A stretch of 64,000 bases of DNA from the NCBI RefSeq assembly GCF_900113735.1, contig NZ_FOQM01000038.1, positions 1 through 64,000 on the forward strand, written 5' to 3'. This document shows, in pieces, positions 33,745-43,006 of the stretch. Under the pieces are notes generated by a model. It ran no database searches and was not told the origin of the DNA. It saw only the letters and a list, made by a program, of their open reading frames with translations. Numbering within the stretch: the stretch's first letter is position 1; every line of letters starts with the position of its first letter. The position numbers and the translations under genes were made by a program. This DNA is from Bradyrhizobium sp. Gha. Lineage in GTDB: Bacteria > Pseudomonadota > Alphaproteobacteria > Rhizobiales > Xanthobacteraceae.

Positions 33745-35547
33745 TCATTTCGACCGCTGCATCGCCGGCTTCGCGCTCGCGTGCCGCGCGGCTGAGAGAT
33801 TGTGCGCGGTGTTGATCAGCGCGATGTGGGTCAGCGCCTGCGGGAAATTGCCTGTCTGGCGACGCGCGATCGAATCATACTCCTCGGCCAACAATCCGAC
33901 ATCGTTGGCGAGAGCTGCCACGCGATCGAACAGCGTCTGCGCCTTGTCGGTGTCGCCGGCCAGCACATGGGCATCGGCAAGCCACAGGGTGCAGGCCAGG
34001 AACGCGCCCTCGATTGGCTGGGTCTCCCCGGACATCTCGCGCGGATCGTGCCGGAGCACGAAACCGTCGCGCATCATGTGCTTTTCAATGGCAGCGACGG
34101 TGCCGCGGATGCGCGGGTCGTCTGCCGGCAGAAAGCCCACCCCCGACAGCAGCAGCACGCTGGCATCGAGCATTTTCGAGCCGTAGCATTCGACGAAGGC
34201 GTTCTCCTCCGCGTCGAAACCCTTGTTGCAGACGTCGTGGTGAATGGCGTCGCGCAAGGTGCGCCAGTGCAGCAGCGGTGCCTTGAAGCCGAATGTCTCG
34301 GCGCTCTTGATGGCACGATCGAAGGCCACCCAGGTCATCACCTTGGAGAAGACGTAATGCCTGGGCTGGCCGCGCCGCTCCCAGATGCCATGATCGGGCT
34401 GGTCCCAGACCTCGGCGAGATGCTGGAGCACCGCGCATTCCAGCGCCCAGGTCGCTTCATCATCGAGCTTGAGCTTGGCCATCCGCGACTGGTGGAAGGC
34501 ATCGATCAACTCGCCGTAGACGTCGAGTTGGAGCTGCGCATGGGCGGCATTGCCGACGCGCACCGGCTGCGCGCCCTCGTAGCCGCCGAGCCAGCCGGCC
34601 TCCCATTCCAGGAGGCGCCGCTGGCCCCAGATGCCATACATGATCTGCATGTTTTCGGGCGAGCCGGCCGCGGCGCGCAGGAGCCAGCTGTGCCAGGCCG
34701 AAGCCTCCTCAGTATACCCGGCGTTCATCAGCGCCAGCAGCGTGAAGGTGGCGTCGCGCAGCCAGCAGAAGCGATAGTCCCAATTCCTGGCGCCGCCGAG
34801 CTTTTCCGGCAGCGACGTGGTCGGCGCCGCGACGATGCCGCCGGTGGGGGCGAAGGTCAGCGCCTTCAACGTGATCAGCGAGCGCATGACGAGATTCTGG
34901 TAATCGCCCTCGCGATCACAGCGGTCACTCCACTGCTTCCAGAATTTCTCGGTCTCGCGGAGCGCGGTCTCGGGATCGATCGCCTGGGGCGGATCGATAT
35001 GCGAAGGACCGTAGGTCAGCACGAACGGCACGGTCTCGCCGTCCCTGACCTCGAACTCGGCGACCGTGGTCAGATTCTCGCCGCGGGTCTCGACCGGCGT
35101 GCGCAGCACCGTCATATCCTGGCCCGCGACCGCCAGCAGCGAGTGGTCGATCTTCCGCACCCAGGGAATGTCGACGCCGAAGCCGAAGCGGATCACCAGC
35201 TCCATCCGCATCTTCATCGTACCCGTGAGGCCGCGCACCAGCCGCACGATGTCGGAGGCCTTGCCACGCGGCGGCATGAAGTCGATCAGCACGGCGGTGC
35301 CGCCTTTGGTCTCAAATCGTGTTTCCAGGATGAGGGTGTCGCCGAGATAGCGGCGTGAAATCGTGGTGACGTCCTCGCTCGGCGCAATCAGCCAGCGGCC
35401 GTTCCCGGGCGTACCGAGGATGGCGGCAAAGCAGGCGTCGGAATCGAAGGCAGGCCAGCACAGCCAGTCGATCGAGCCGTTGCGCCCGACCAGCGCTGCG
35501 GTCTCGCAGTCGCCGATCAACGCATAGTCCTCGATCTTCTGTGACAA
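33745..35547 (-). CDS. GH15 glycoside hydrolase (glucoamylase/trehalase-like)
   Basis: A 600-residue enzyme of glycoside hydrolase family 15, with an N-terminal beta-sandwich (MSQKIEDYALIGDCETAALV, GSIDWLCWPAFDS) and a catalytic (alpha/alpha)6 barrel (GARNWDYRFCWLRDATFTLL, YTEEASAWHSWLLRA, IEGAFLACTLWLADAHVLAG). There is no signal peptide. Family members cleave alpha-glucans or trehalose, so here it could release glucose from the stores made by the neighbouring operon. The start is a TTG at 35547; no better-placed start lies nearby. It follows malQ in the same direction after a 45-base gap. Confidence 0.88.
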   Translation of the reverse strand: MSQKIEDYALIGDCETAALVGRNGSIDWLCWPAFDSDACFAAILGTPGNGRWLIAPSEDVTTISRRYLGDTLILETRFETKGGTAVLIDFMPPRGKASDIVRLVRGLTGTMKMRMELVIRFGFGVDIPWVRKIDHSLLAVAGQDMTVLRTPVETRGENLTTVAEFEVRDGETVPFVLTYGPSHIDPPQAIDPETALRETEKFWKQWSDRCDREGDYQNLVMRSLITLKALTFAPTGGIVAAPTTSLPEKLGGARNWDYRFCWLRDATFTLLALMNAGYTEEASAWHSWLLRAAAGSPENMQIMYGIWGQRRLLEWEAGWLGGYEGAQPVRVGNAAHAQLQLDVYGELIDAFHQSRMAKLKLDDEATWALECAVLQHLAEVWDQPDHGIWERRGQPRHYVFSKVMTWVAFDRAIKSAETFGFKAPLLHWRTLRDAIHHDVCNKGFDAEENAFVECYGSKMLDASVLLLSGVGFLPADDPRIRGTVAAIEKHMMRDGFVLRHDPREMSGETQPIEGAFLACTLWLADAHVLAGDTDKAQTLFDRVAALANDVGLLAEEYDSIARRQTGNFPQALTHIALINTAHNLSAARHASAKPAMQRSK

Positions 35548-35592
35548 TGTCGTGCGAGCCCTGGCTTTCCGAACCTTGGAAACCCCGATTGA

Positions 35593-37554
35593 TCAACTCC
35601 CGCCGGGCAGCGAACGTTCCCGCGTCGCCGCCTTCAATGCCGCGAGATCGACCTTGGCGGCGATCTTGTCGAGCGCAACGGGCAAGCGCTGGCGCCAGTT
35701 CGGATGCTCGTCGATGGTGCCGGGAATATTCGGCTGGTCGATCACGCCGAGCAGGTCCTCCAACGACACCGCGAGCAGACGCGACGGCGTGCGCGACAGG
35801 AAGGTGAGCACCGAGTAGAGATCGTTGGCGTTGATGCCGTTCTGGCGCAGGATCGCGTCGAGCCCGCCGAGCGCGTTCCAGCGCGCCTGATCGTCCTCGC
35901 CGGGATCGAGCCCGAGCGAGCGCTTCATCCTGAGATCGCTGAAGGAGCGCCAGCCCGCATAGGTGCAGAGGTCATGCGTGTTCAGCGTGACCAGTGCGTT
36001 GGGCCGGTAATAGTCGATATTGCGGAAATGACCGGCATCGTCGCGTTCGAACATCATGACGAGATAGGACCAGATGCCGAAATCCTGCATGGTCTCGCGG
36101 AAACCTTCCGGCACGGTGCCGAGGTCTTCGCCGATCACGATGCATTTATGGGTGACGCTCTCGCTGACCACCGCGGCCAGCAGCGCCTCGAGCGGCATCT
36201 GCACATAGGCGCCGTTGTCAGGCTTGAAGCCGCGCGGCACCAGGTACAGCCGCTTCAGTCCGAGCACGTGATCGAGCCTGATCGCGCCGGCATGCCGCAT
36301 CGACGCGGCCACCATCTCGGCGAACGGCACGAAGGATTGCGCCTCCAAGCCGCCGGCGTTGAATCCGGCAAGGCCCCAATCCTGCCCAACCGTGTTGAGC
36401 ACATCGGGCGGCGCGCCAACCGCAAGCTGACGCGAGATCGCGGTCTGCTCGTTCCAGGCATCGAAACCGTTGGACTGCACGCCGACGGCAACATCGAGAT
36501 AGAGGCCGACGCGCATGCCGAGTTCCGCCGACAGCTCCTTCGCCGCGCGCAATTGTTCGTCGGCGGTCCACTGCACGAACTCGACGAATTCGACCTCGTG
36601 CTTGTCAGGGCCGTTGCGCAACCCGGCGCATTTGGCATCATCCGGTTGCCGCCATTCCACCGGCCATTCCCACCACGGCGCGGCGAAACGATGCCGCAGC
36701 ACCTCGAAGCAGGCAAAGCGCGACAACAGCGGCGCCCGCTCGGCGCGGAAGGCATCGAACTGGTTGCGGCGGACACCGCTCGCCGACTTCACGAAACTGT
36801 CAAAGGCCGCGCGCAGGCCCAGCCATTTCAGCGCCGCCATGTCGGCGTAAGGGACCCGATCGCCTTCGCGCAGCCGCGCAGCGGTCGCGGCCGCGTCCGG
36901 AATGAGGTCCGGAGAAAATTCCGGGATGGCCTCGACATCGATATAAAGCGGATTGAGAAATAGCCGGCTATTTGGCGAATAAGGACTGCAATCGGCCGGG
37001 TGATCATCGAACAGCACATGCAGCGGATTGAGCCCGACGCCATCGGCACCCAGCTGTTTGGCGAGCCGGACGAGCCCCGCCAGATCGGTGAAATCGCCGA
37101 TGCCCCAATTGCGGTCCGAACGGACGCTGTAGAGCTGCACGGCGAGCAACCAGCCGCGGTCGAAATCGCCACCAAAGGCACGCTCCGGTGCCACGATCAT
37201 CGGCACCTCTTCCGTCGCACCTGCCGCATCGGTCAGGGTCAGCCGGTGATAGCCGAGCGGCAGGCCGGCGGGCCAGGCGATCACGGGCTCGCGTGTCTCA
37301 CCCTTTGCGATCAAATCGCCGTTGCCGGTGATCTTCCATTGCAGCGGCACCGCGCCGGTGGAAGCGAGCTCGGTGCGCGGATTGCCCAGCGCGCGCACCA
37401 CGACCGGCCCGCTGACGAAGCGGTAGACCCGCTTTTCCGGCAGGGCATCGAGGATGGATTTGAGCGCCTCGGGCGCGGTGACCCGCAGCTTTCCAAGGGC
37501 GTCGATGAATTCGGACTGAACGCCCTTGATCCGGGCTTGAGCTAAAAGATCCAT
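35593..37554 (-). CDS. malQ: 4-alpha-glucanotransferase (amylomaltase)
   Basis: A 653-residue GH77 enzyme that transfers maltodextrin chains. The catalytic set is visible: the nucleophile Asp in AIRLDHVLGLKRLYLVPRGF, the acid/base Glu in IVIGEDLGTVPEGF and the third Asp in TLNTHDLCTYAGW. The N-terminal region lacks obvious extra repeats, and the length is normal. It is divergent from the glgE-like gene, with back-to-back EcfG-like elements between them. Confidence 0.93.
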   Translation of the reverse strand: MDLLAQARIKGVQSEFIDALGKLRVTAPEALKSILDALPEKRVYRFVSGPVVVRALGNPRTELASTGAVPLQWKITGNGDLIAKGETREPVIAWPAGLPLGYHRLTLTDAAGATEEVPMIVAPERAFGGDFDRGWLLAVQLYSVRSDRNWGIGDFTDLAGLVRLAKQLGADGVGLNPLHVLFDDHPADCSPYSPNSRLFLNPLYIDVEAIPEFSPDLIPDAAATAARLREGDRVPYADMAALKWLGLRAAFDSFVKSASGVRRNQFDAFRAERAPLLSRFACFEVLRHRFAAPWWEWPVEWRQPDDAKCAGLRNGPDKHEVEFVEFVQWTADEQLRAAKELSAELGMRVGLYLDVAVGVQSNGFDAWNEQTAISRQLAVGAPPDVLNTVGQDWGLAGFNAGGLEAQSFVPFAEMVAASMRHAGAIRLDHVLGLKRLYLVPRGFKPDNGAYVQMPLEALLAAVVSESVTHKCIVIGEDLGTVPEGFRETMQDFGIWSYLVMMFERDDAGHFRNIDYYRPNALVTLNTHDLCTYAGWRSFSDLRMKRSLGLDPGEDDQARWNALGGLDAILRQNGINANDLYSVLTFLSRTPSRLLAVSLEDLLGVIDQPNIPGTIDEHPNWRQRLPVALDKIAAKVDLAALKAATRERSLPGGS

Positions 37555-37632
37555 TCGGCACGCAGCTTGCAGGCCATTGTCAGGCCGGTGTCATCGATTT
37601 TAATGAGGTGGTGGAAGAGGTTAGTCACGCTT

Positions 37633-37658
37633 AACTCGCAAACTGCGCCTCCTGTTCC
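37633..37658 (-). promoter_or_regulatory. EcfG-like promoter of malQ
   Basis: On the minus strand GGAAC (37658-37654), 17 bases, then AGTT (37636-37633), i.e. the -35 box exact and three of four -10 positions. It shares a palindrome GTTCCC-GA-GGGAAC with the opposite promoter. Confidence 0.45.
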
Positions 37659-37662
37659 CGAG

Positions 37663-37688
37663 GGAACCAATGCCACACAAGCGGCTTT
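37663..37688 (+). promoter_or_regulatory. EcfG-like promoter of the glgE-treY operon
   Basis: GGAAC at 37663-37667, 17 bases, then CTTT at 37685-37688: exact -35 and three of four -10 positions. The leader to the GTG at 37759 would be about 65 bases. Confidence 0.42.
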
Positions 37689-37758
37689 CTATACTGGTAC
37701 CAAGCGTGGATTCCCGCCAAGGGAAACGGGCTCCTGCTTTCTTGTCAATGGCATCACC

Positions 37759-39705
37759 GTGAACAAGACAATTCAAACTGTCGAGAGTGCCGCGGCCGGC
37801 AGCGCTTTCCTGATCGAAGACGTCTATCCCCTCATCGACGGCGGCCGCTTCGCCGTGAAGCGGATCGCGGGCGATCGGGTCGAGGTGTGGGCCGACATCT
37901 ATCGCGACGGTGACGCCACCATCAGCGCCGCACTGATCTGGCGCGGCGAGCAGGAGCGAGAATGGCGGCGAGAGAGCATGATCCATCATGGCGACGACCG
38001 CTGGTCCGGCGCATTCGTTCCGACCGAGCCCGGTCCCTATGTCTATGCCATCGAAGCCTGGACCGACGAATTCGCCACCTGGCGGCACGGCGTCGAGCGC
38101 AAGCAGTTGTCCGGCAGCGACATCACGCTCGATGCGATCGAAGGCGCCGGCCTCCTGACCAAGGCGCAAGGCGCGCGGCAGGACGCGGCGGCTATCATCC
38201 TCAGGCAATGCGAGGACTATCTCGGCAGCGGCGATGTCACGCCGCTGCTCGCCACCGAACTTGGCGAGGCCATGGCGGAGAGCCAGGCGCGGCCCGACCT
38301 CACGCGATCGCCGAGCTTCCCGCTCGTCATCGAACGTGACAGAGCGCGCTTCGGCGCCTGGTATCAGATGATGCCACGCAGCCAGAGCGCGGTCGCCGGC
38401 CAGCACGGCACGTTGCGCGACTGCATCGCGCGGGTGCCCGATATCGCCGCGATGGGCTTTGACGTGCTCTATTTCACGCCTGTCCACCCGATCGGCAAAA
38501 CCCGGCGCAAGGGTCGCAACAATTCACCGGGCGCGAGCGATGGCGAGCCCGGCTCGCCCTACGCGATCGGCGCGGCCGAGGGCGGCCATGATGCGCTACA
38601 CCCAGAACTCGGCACCATCGAGGATTTCCGCGCGCTGGTCGCGACCTGCCTGGAATATGGCCTCGAGATCGCGCTCGATTTCGCCGTGCAATGCTCACCG
38701 GATCATCCCTGGCTGACGCAGCATCCGGAATGGTTCAAATGGCGGCCGGACCGCTCGGTGCGGACGGCGGACGGTCCTTATTCGGATATCGTCATCCCCG
38801 ATTTCGCCTCCGTCGACCGGGTCGGATTGTGGAACGCCTTTCGCGACGCCATGCTGTTCTGGATCGACCACGGCGTGACCATCTTCGCGATCGATAATCA
38901 CGACACAGCGCCATTACCGTTCTGGGAGTGGCTGATCCGCGACATCCGCTCGCGCCATCCCGAGGTGATCCTGTTCTCCAAGACGTTTGCGCGGCCGAAG
39001 CTGATGAGGGGCCTCGCCAAGCTCGGCTTCGCGCAGTCTTTCAGCTATTTCCCCTGGCGCACCGGGAAATGGGAGCTCGAGCAATATCTCGGCGAACTGA
39101 CACGATATCCGGAGCGGGACTTCGTTCGGCCGAACCTGTTCGTCAACACGCCGGATTTGCTGCCCTACCATCTCCAAAGCGGCGAAGCCTGGATGTTCAA
39201 GTCGCGCTTCGCGCTGGCGGCCACGCTGTCGGGCAATTGTGGCCTGTACAGCGGCTTCGAACTGCTCGAGCACGAGGCCATCCCCGGCCATGAAGAATAT
39301 CAGGATTCCGAAAAGTACCAGATCCGCCAGCGCGACTGGGACCGCCCCGGCAACATCAAGGCCTACATCACCGCGCTCAACCGCATCCGCCATGACAACG
39401 CCGCGCTCCAGCAGACCACCAATCTGCGCTTCCTTGGCATCGAGCACGGCGAGACGATCGCTTTCGTGAAGGAAGCGACCGAGCCGGCCAACATCGTCGT
39501 CGTGGCCATCGCCCTCTCGCGCCCAGTGCGCGAAGTCTGGTTGGCGCTCGGCGAGCTCACCATCGACGTCGGCGGCGAACGCCGCCGCATCTCCGCACTC
39601 GAAAATCTCATGACAGGCGAACAGTCCCGCATCGAATGGGGCGGGATCAGGTTGCGTATCGATCCCGACTGCGATCCGGCGCTGCTATTCCGCTGCCTGG
39701 CGTAA
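37759..39705 (+). CDS. glgE: GlgE-like protein (maltose-1-phosphate maltosyltransferase homologue) with altered catalytic residues
   Basis: A 648-residue member of GH13_3. GlgE normally extends alpha-glucan from maltose 1-phosphate made by TreS-Mak. The family framework is clear: IEDVYPLIDGGRFAVKRIAG, RARFGAWYQMMPRSQ, PVHPIGKTRRKGRNNSPGAS, DFAVQCSPDHPWLTQHPEWF and GLYSGFELLEHEAIPG. However, the GH13 region II reads IFAIDNHDTAP: nucleophile Asp379 is kept, but the invariant Arg (normally FRVDN) is Ala377. Region III reads ILFSKTFARP where GlgE has LAEAFTRP, so the acid/base Glu is Lys408. Asp466 in FVNTPDLLP remains. The GTG at 37759 is the chosen start. It leads the operon with treS. Activity is doubtful. 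Confidence 0.85.
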   Translation: MNKTIQTVESAAAGSAFLIEDVYPLIDGGRFAVKRIAGDRVEVWADIYRDGDATISAALIWRGEQEREWRRESMIHHGDDRWSGAFVPTEPGPYVYAIEAWTDEFATWRHGVERKQLSGSDITLDAIEGAGLLTKAQGARQDAAAIILRQCEDYLGSGDVTPLLATELGEAMAESQARPDLTRSPSFPLVIERDRARFGAWYQMMPRSQSAVAGQHGTLRDCIARVPDIAAMGFDVLYFTPVHPIGKTRRKGRNNSPGASDGEPGSPYAIGAAEGGHDALHPELGTIEDFRALVATCLEYGLEIALDFAVQCSPDHPWLTQHPEWFKWRPDRSVRTADGPYSDIVIPDFASVDRVGLWNAFRDAMLFWIDHGVTIFAIDNHDTAPLPFWEWLIRDIRSRHPEVILFSKTFARPKLMRGLAKLGFAQSFSYFPWRTGKWELEQYLGELTRYPERDFVRPNLFVNTPDLLPYHLQSGEAWMFKSRFALAATLSGNCGLYSGFELLEHEAIPGHEEYQDSEKYQIRQRDWDRPGNIKAYITALNRIRHDNAALQQTTNLRFLGIEHGETIAFVKEATEPANIVVVAIALSRPVREVWLALGELTIDVGGERRRISALENLMTGEQSRIEWGGIRLRIDPDCDPALLFRCLA

Positions 39706-39715
39706 GGATCACGCC

Positions 39716-42700
39716 ATGAATGTACTGTCTTCCGTCGACACCCAGAAAGCCGCGGCCGCCGAGGTCGTGGATGAGCTGTGGTACAAGGACGCGATCATCT
39801 ATCAGCTCCACGTCAAGGCCTTTGCCGATAGCAACAATGACGGCATCGGCGATTTCGTCGGGTTGACCGAGAAGCTGCCCTATCTGCAGGACCTCGGCGT
39901 CACCGCGCTGTGGCTGCTGCCATTCTACCCCTCACCCGGCCGCGACGACGGCTACGACATCGGCGACTACGGCTCCATCAATCCCGATTTCGGGACGATG
40001 AAGGATTTCAAGCGCTTCATCCAGGAAGCGCAGAAGCGCGGGCTGCGCGTCATCACCGAGCTCGTCATCAACCACACCTCCGACCAGCATGATTGGTTCA
40101 AGCGCGCGCGCCGCAGCCCCGCAGGCTCGAGCGCCCGCAACTGGTACGTCTGGAGCGACACCGACCAGAAATACCAGGGCACGCGGATCATCTTCACCGA
40201 CACCGAAAAGTCGAACTGGACCTGGGATCCCGAGGCCGGCGCGTTCTACTGGCACCGCTTCTTCTCGCACCAGCCCGATCTCAATTTCGACAATCCCCGC
40301 GTCGTCAGCGCCATCATCCAGGTGATGAAGCGCTGGCTCGACGCCGGCGTCGACGGCTTCCGCCTGGACGCCATTCCCTATCTCTGCGAGCGCGAGGGCA
40401 CCTCCAACGAGAACCTGCCCGAGACGCACGCGATCATCAAGCGCCTGCGCCAGGAACTCGACGCCTATTCCAAGGGCAAGCTGTTGCTGGCCGAGGCCAA
40501 TCAATGGCCCGAAGACGTGCAGGAATATTTCGGCCGCGGCGACGAATGCCAGATGGCCTACCACTTCCCACTGATGCCGCGCATCTACATGGCGATCGCG
40601 CAGGAGGACCGCTTCCCGATCACCGACATCCTGCGTCAGACGCCGGACATTCCCGCGAGCTGCCAGTGGGCGCTGTTCCTGCGCAATCATGACGAGCTGA
40701 CGCTGGAGATGGTCACCGACGTCGAGCGCGACTATCTCTGGACCACCTACGCCAACGATCCCCGCGCCCGCATCAATGTCGGCATCCGCCGTCGGCTTGC
40801 GCCGCTGATGGACAACGACCGCCGCAAGATCGAGCTGATGAATTCGCTGCTGCTGTCATTTCCCGGCACGCCGATCATCTATTACGGCGACGAGATCGGG
40901 ATGGGCGACAACATCTATCTCGGCGATCGCAACGGCGTGCGCACGCCGATGCAGTGGAGCCCGGACCGCAACGGCGGATTCTCCCGCGCCGATCCGGCCC
41001 GCCTGTATGCGCCGCCGATCATGGACCCGGTCTACGGCTACGATTCGGTCAACGTGGAGGCGCAGTCACGCAGTCTGTCGTCGCTGCTCAGCGCCACCAA
41101 GCGGCTGATTTCCGTGCGCAAGTCGACGCTCGCCTTCGGCCGCGGCACCATGACCTTCATCCGCCCGGCCAACCGCGCCGTGCTGGCCTATGTCCGGCAA
41201 TATGGCGACGAGGTGATCCTCTGCGTCGCCAATCTGTCGCGCGCGGCGCAAGCCACCGAGCTCGACCTGTCGCCGTGGAAAGATCGCATCCCGCAGGAGA
41301 TGCTCGGCCGCACCCGCTTCCCGGCGATCGGGGAGCCGCCTTACATGATCACGCTGGGGCCCTACGGCTTCTACTGGTTCCAACTCCAGGAGCGTGACAA
41401 GTCCGAGCCGGTGGTGCCGCGCGCGGTGCCGGAGTTCGAAACCCTCGTGGTACCCGTCAACTCGAACTGGGTGTCGCTCGCCCGCGAGCGCGGCGTGTTC
41501 GAGCGTGACGTTCTGCCGGGTTTCCTGTCGCGGACACGCTGGTATCCCGAGCACGATCCCAAGCACATCAAGGCAACGCTGACCTCGGCGGTGCCGTTCA
41601 GCGACATCGGCGACAACAGGCCCTGGATCGCGTTCTTCGAGACGGCGCAGGACGAGGTCACGACGCGCTACGTGCTGCCCATGCAGATCGAGTGGGTGCG
41701 GTTCGACCGCGAGCGCTTCAACCCGAAGGCGCTCGCCGCCGTGCGCCAGGGTGCGCGCGAAGGCACGCTGCTCGACGTCGCGACCGACCAGATCTTCATT
41801 GGGCTGTTCCTGCGAGGCTTGTCGCAGAACCTGGTGGTGGACGAGAACAATCTGCGGCTCGAGTTCAAGGCCACCAGCCGGTTCGCCGAATACATCATCA
41901 AGGAGCCCGCGCGCATCCGCGCCGTCGAGCAGTCGAACAGCACAGCGCTGGTCGACAATCAGTATGTGGCCAAGATCCATCGCCGGCTCGAGAGCGGCAT
42001 CAATCCCGAGATCGAGATCGGTCACTACCTCACTGAAGTCGCCCGCTTTGCCAACGCGCCGGCGCTGCTCGGCAGCGTCGAGCTGGTCGAAGGCGGTAGC
42101 CACAGCGCGATCGGCGTTCTGCACGCCTATGTCGAGAACCAGGGCGATGGATGGGCGGTGACCACGGGCTATCTGGACCGCTACATCGATGAGCAGCGGT
42201 TAGGGCCGGTCGGCGAGATGCCCCGGGTGACCCAGGAGCAGGCGCCCTATCTGCACTTCATGGCGCAAATCGGCCGGCGTCTCGCCGAACTGCACATGGC
42301 GCTCGCGACCGCCAAGACGACCGACCTCGCCCCGGAAGCGATCGGCCCTGAGGATGTCAAGCGTTGGACATCCGACCTCAAGGGACGCGCCGAGCGGGTG
42401 TTCGAGCGCCTTGCCGACATCAGGGACGGCCTGCGCGAGGGCGACCGGCCCCTGATCGACCGGCTGGTGGCGGCGCGCGCGACCGTGCCGGACCATATCA
42501 ACGCGCTCTTGCCATCCGGCATCGGCGGGTTGAACATCCGTCATCATGGCGACTTCCGGCTCGGGCAAACTCTGATCGTGAAGGACGACATCTTCATCAT
42601 CGATTTCGACGGCGATCCGCATCTTACGTTGGCCGACAGGCGCCGCAAGCTGCCTGCGGCGCGCGACGTCGCCGGCCTGGTCCGCTCAATTGATCTTTCG

Positions 42701-43006
42701 GTTAACGCGGCGCTTCACCGCGCCCTGTCGGGGGCCAGTGACGAACAGGGCCGGCTTGCCGCCGCGCTCGGCGAATGGCGCGAACATGCCACCTCGACCT
42801 TCTTGACCGCCTATCGCGAGGCCATGACCGATCCGCGGATCTGGCCGCAACAGAGGCACGCTGCGGAAAACATGTTAAGGTATTTCCTGCTTGATCAAGC
42901 GTTCGTCGAAGTAGAGTACGAGCTGTCCCACCGGCCGGAGGGGCTCAATGGGGCGCTGGCCGGGCTGCTTCGCATTTTGTCCAATGAGAGCGAAGCCCAT
43001 GCCTAA
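39716..43006 (+). CDS. treS: Trehalose synthase fused to maltokinase (TreS-Mak)
   Basis: A 1096-residue fusion. Residues about 20-560 are the GH13 trehalose synthase that isomerises maltose and trehalose, with Asp218 (GFRLDAIPYL), Glu260 (LLLAEANQWP) and Asp326 (FLRNHDELTLE). Residues about 600-1096 are a maltokinase that makes maltose 1-phosphate; the catalytic Asp is kept in HHGDFRLGQ, and IIDFDGDP is the metal loop. The usual HGDxHLGQ has Arg in place of the last His, and DFEGEP is DFDGDP. It is 10 bases after the glgE-like gene and overlaps glgB. The product would feed GlgE. Confidence 0.93.
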   Translation: MNVLSSVDTQKAAAAEVVDELWYKDAIIYQLHVKAFADSNNDGIGDFVGLTEKLPYLQDLGVTALWLLPFYPSPGRDDGYDIGDYGSINPDFGTMKDFKRFIQEAQKRGLRVITELVINHTSDQHDWFKRARRSPAGSSARNWYVWSDTDQKYQGTRIIFTDTEKSNWTWDPEAGAFYWHRFFSHQPDLNFDNPRVVSAIIQVMKRWLDAGVDGFRLDAIPYLCEREGTSNENLPETHAIIKRLRQELDAYSKGKLLLAEANQWPEDVQEYFGRGDECQMAYHFPLMPRIYMAIAQEDRFPITDILRQTPDIPASCQWALFLRNHDELTLEMVTDVERDYLWTTYANDPRARINVGIRRRLAPLMDNDRRKIELMNSLLLSFPGTPIIYYGDEIGMGDNIYLGDRNGVRTPMQWSPDRNGGFSRADPARLYAPPIMDPVYGYDSVNVEAQSRSLSSLLSATKRLISVRKSTLAFGRGTMTFIRPANRAVLAYVRQYGDEVILCVANLSRAAQATELDLSPWKDRIPQEMLGRTRFPAIGEPPYMITLGPYGFYWFQLQERDKSEPVVPRAVPEFETLVVPVNSNWVSLARERGVFERDVLPGFLSRTRWYPEHDPKHIKATLTSAVPFSDIGDNRPWIAFFETAQDEVTTRYVLPMQIEWVRFDRERFNPKALAAVRQGAREGTLLDVATDQIFIGLFLRGLSQNLVVDENNLRLEFKATSRFAEYIIKEPARIRAVEQSNSTALVDNQYVAKIHRRLESGINPEIEIGHYLTEVARFANAPALLGSVELVEGGSHSAIGVLHAYVENQGDGWAVTTGYLDRYIDEQRLGPVGEMPRVTQEQAPYLHFMAQIGRRLAELHMALATAKTTDLAPEAIGPEDVKRWTSDLKGRAERVFERLADIRDGLREGDRPLIDRLVAARATVPDHINALLPSGIGGLNIRHHGDFRLGQTLIVKDDIFIIDFDGDPHLTLADRRRKLPAARDVAGLVRSIDLSVNAALHRALSGASDEQGRLAAALGEWREHATSTFLTAYREAMTDPRIWPQQRHAAENMLRYFLLDQAFVEVEYELSHRPEGLNGALAGLLRILSNESEAHA

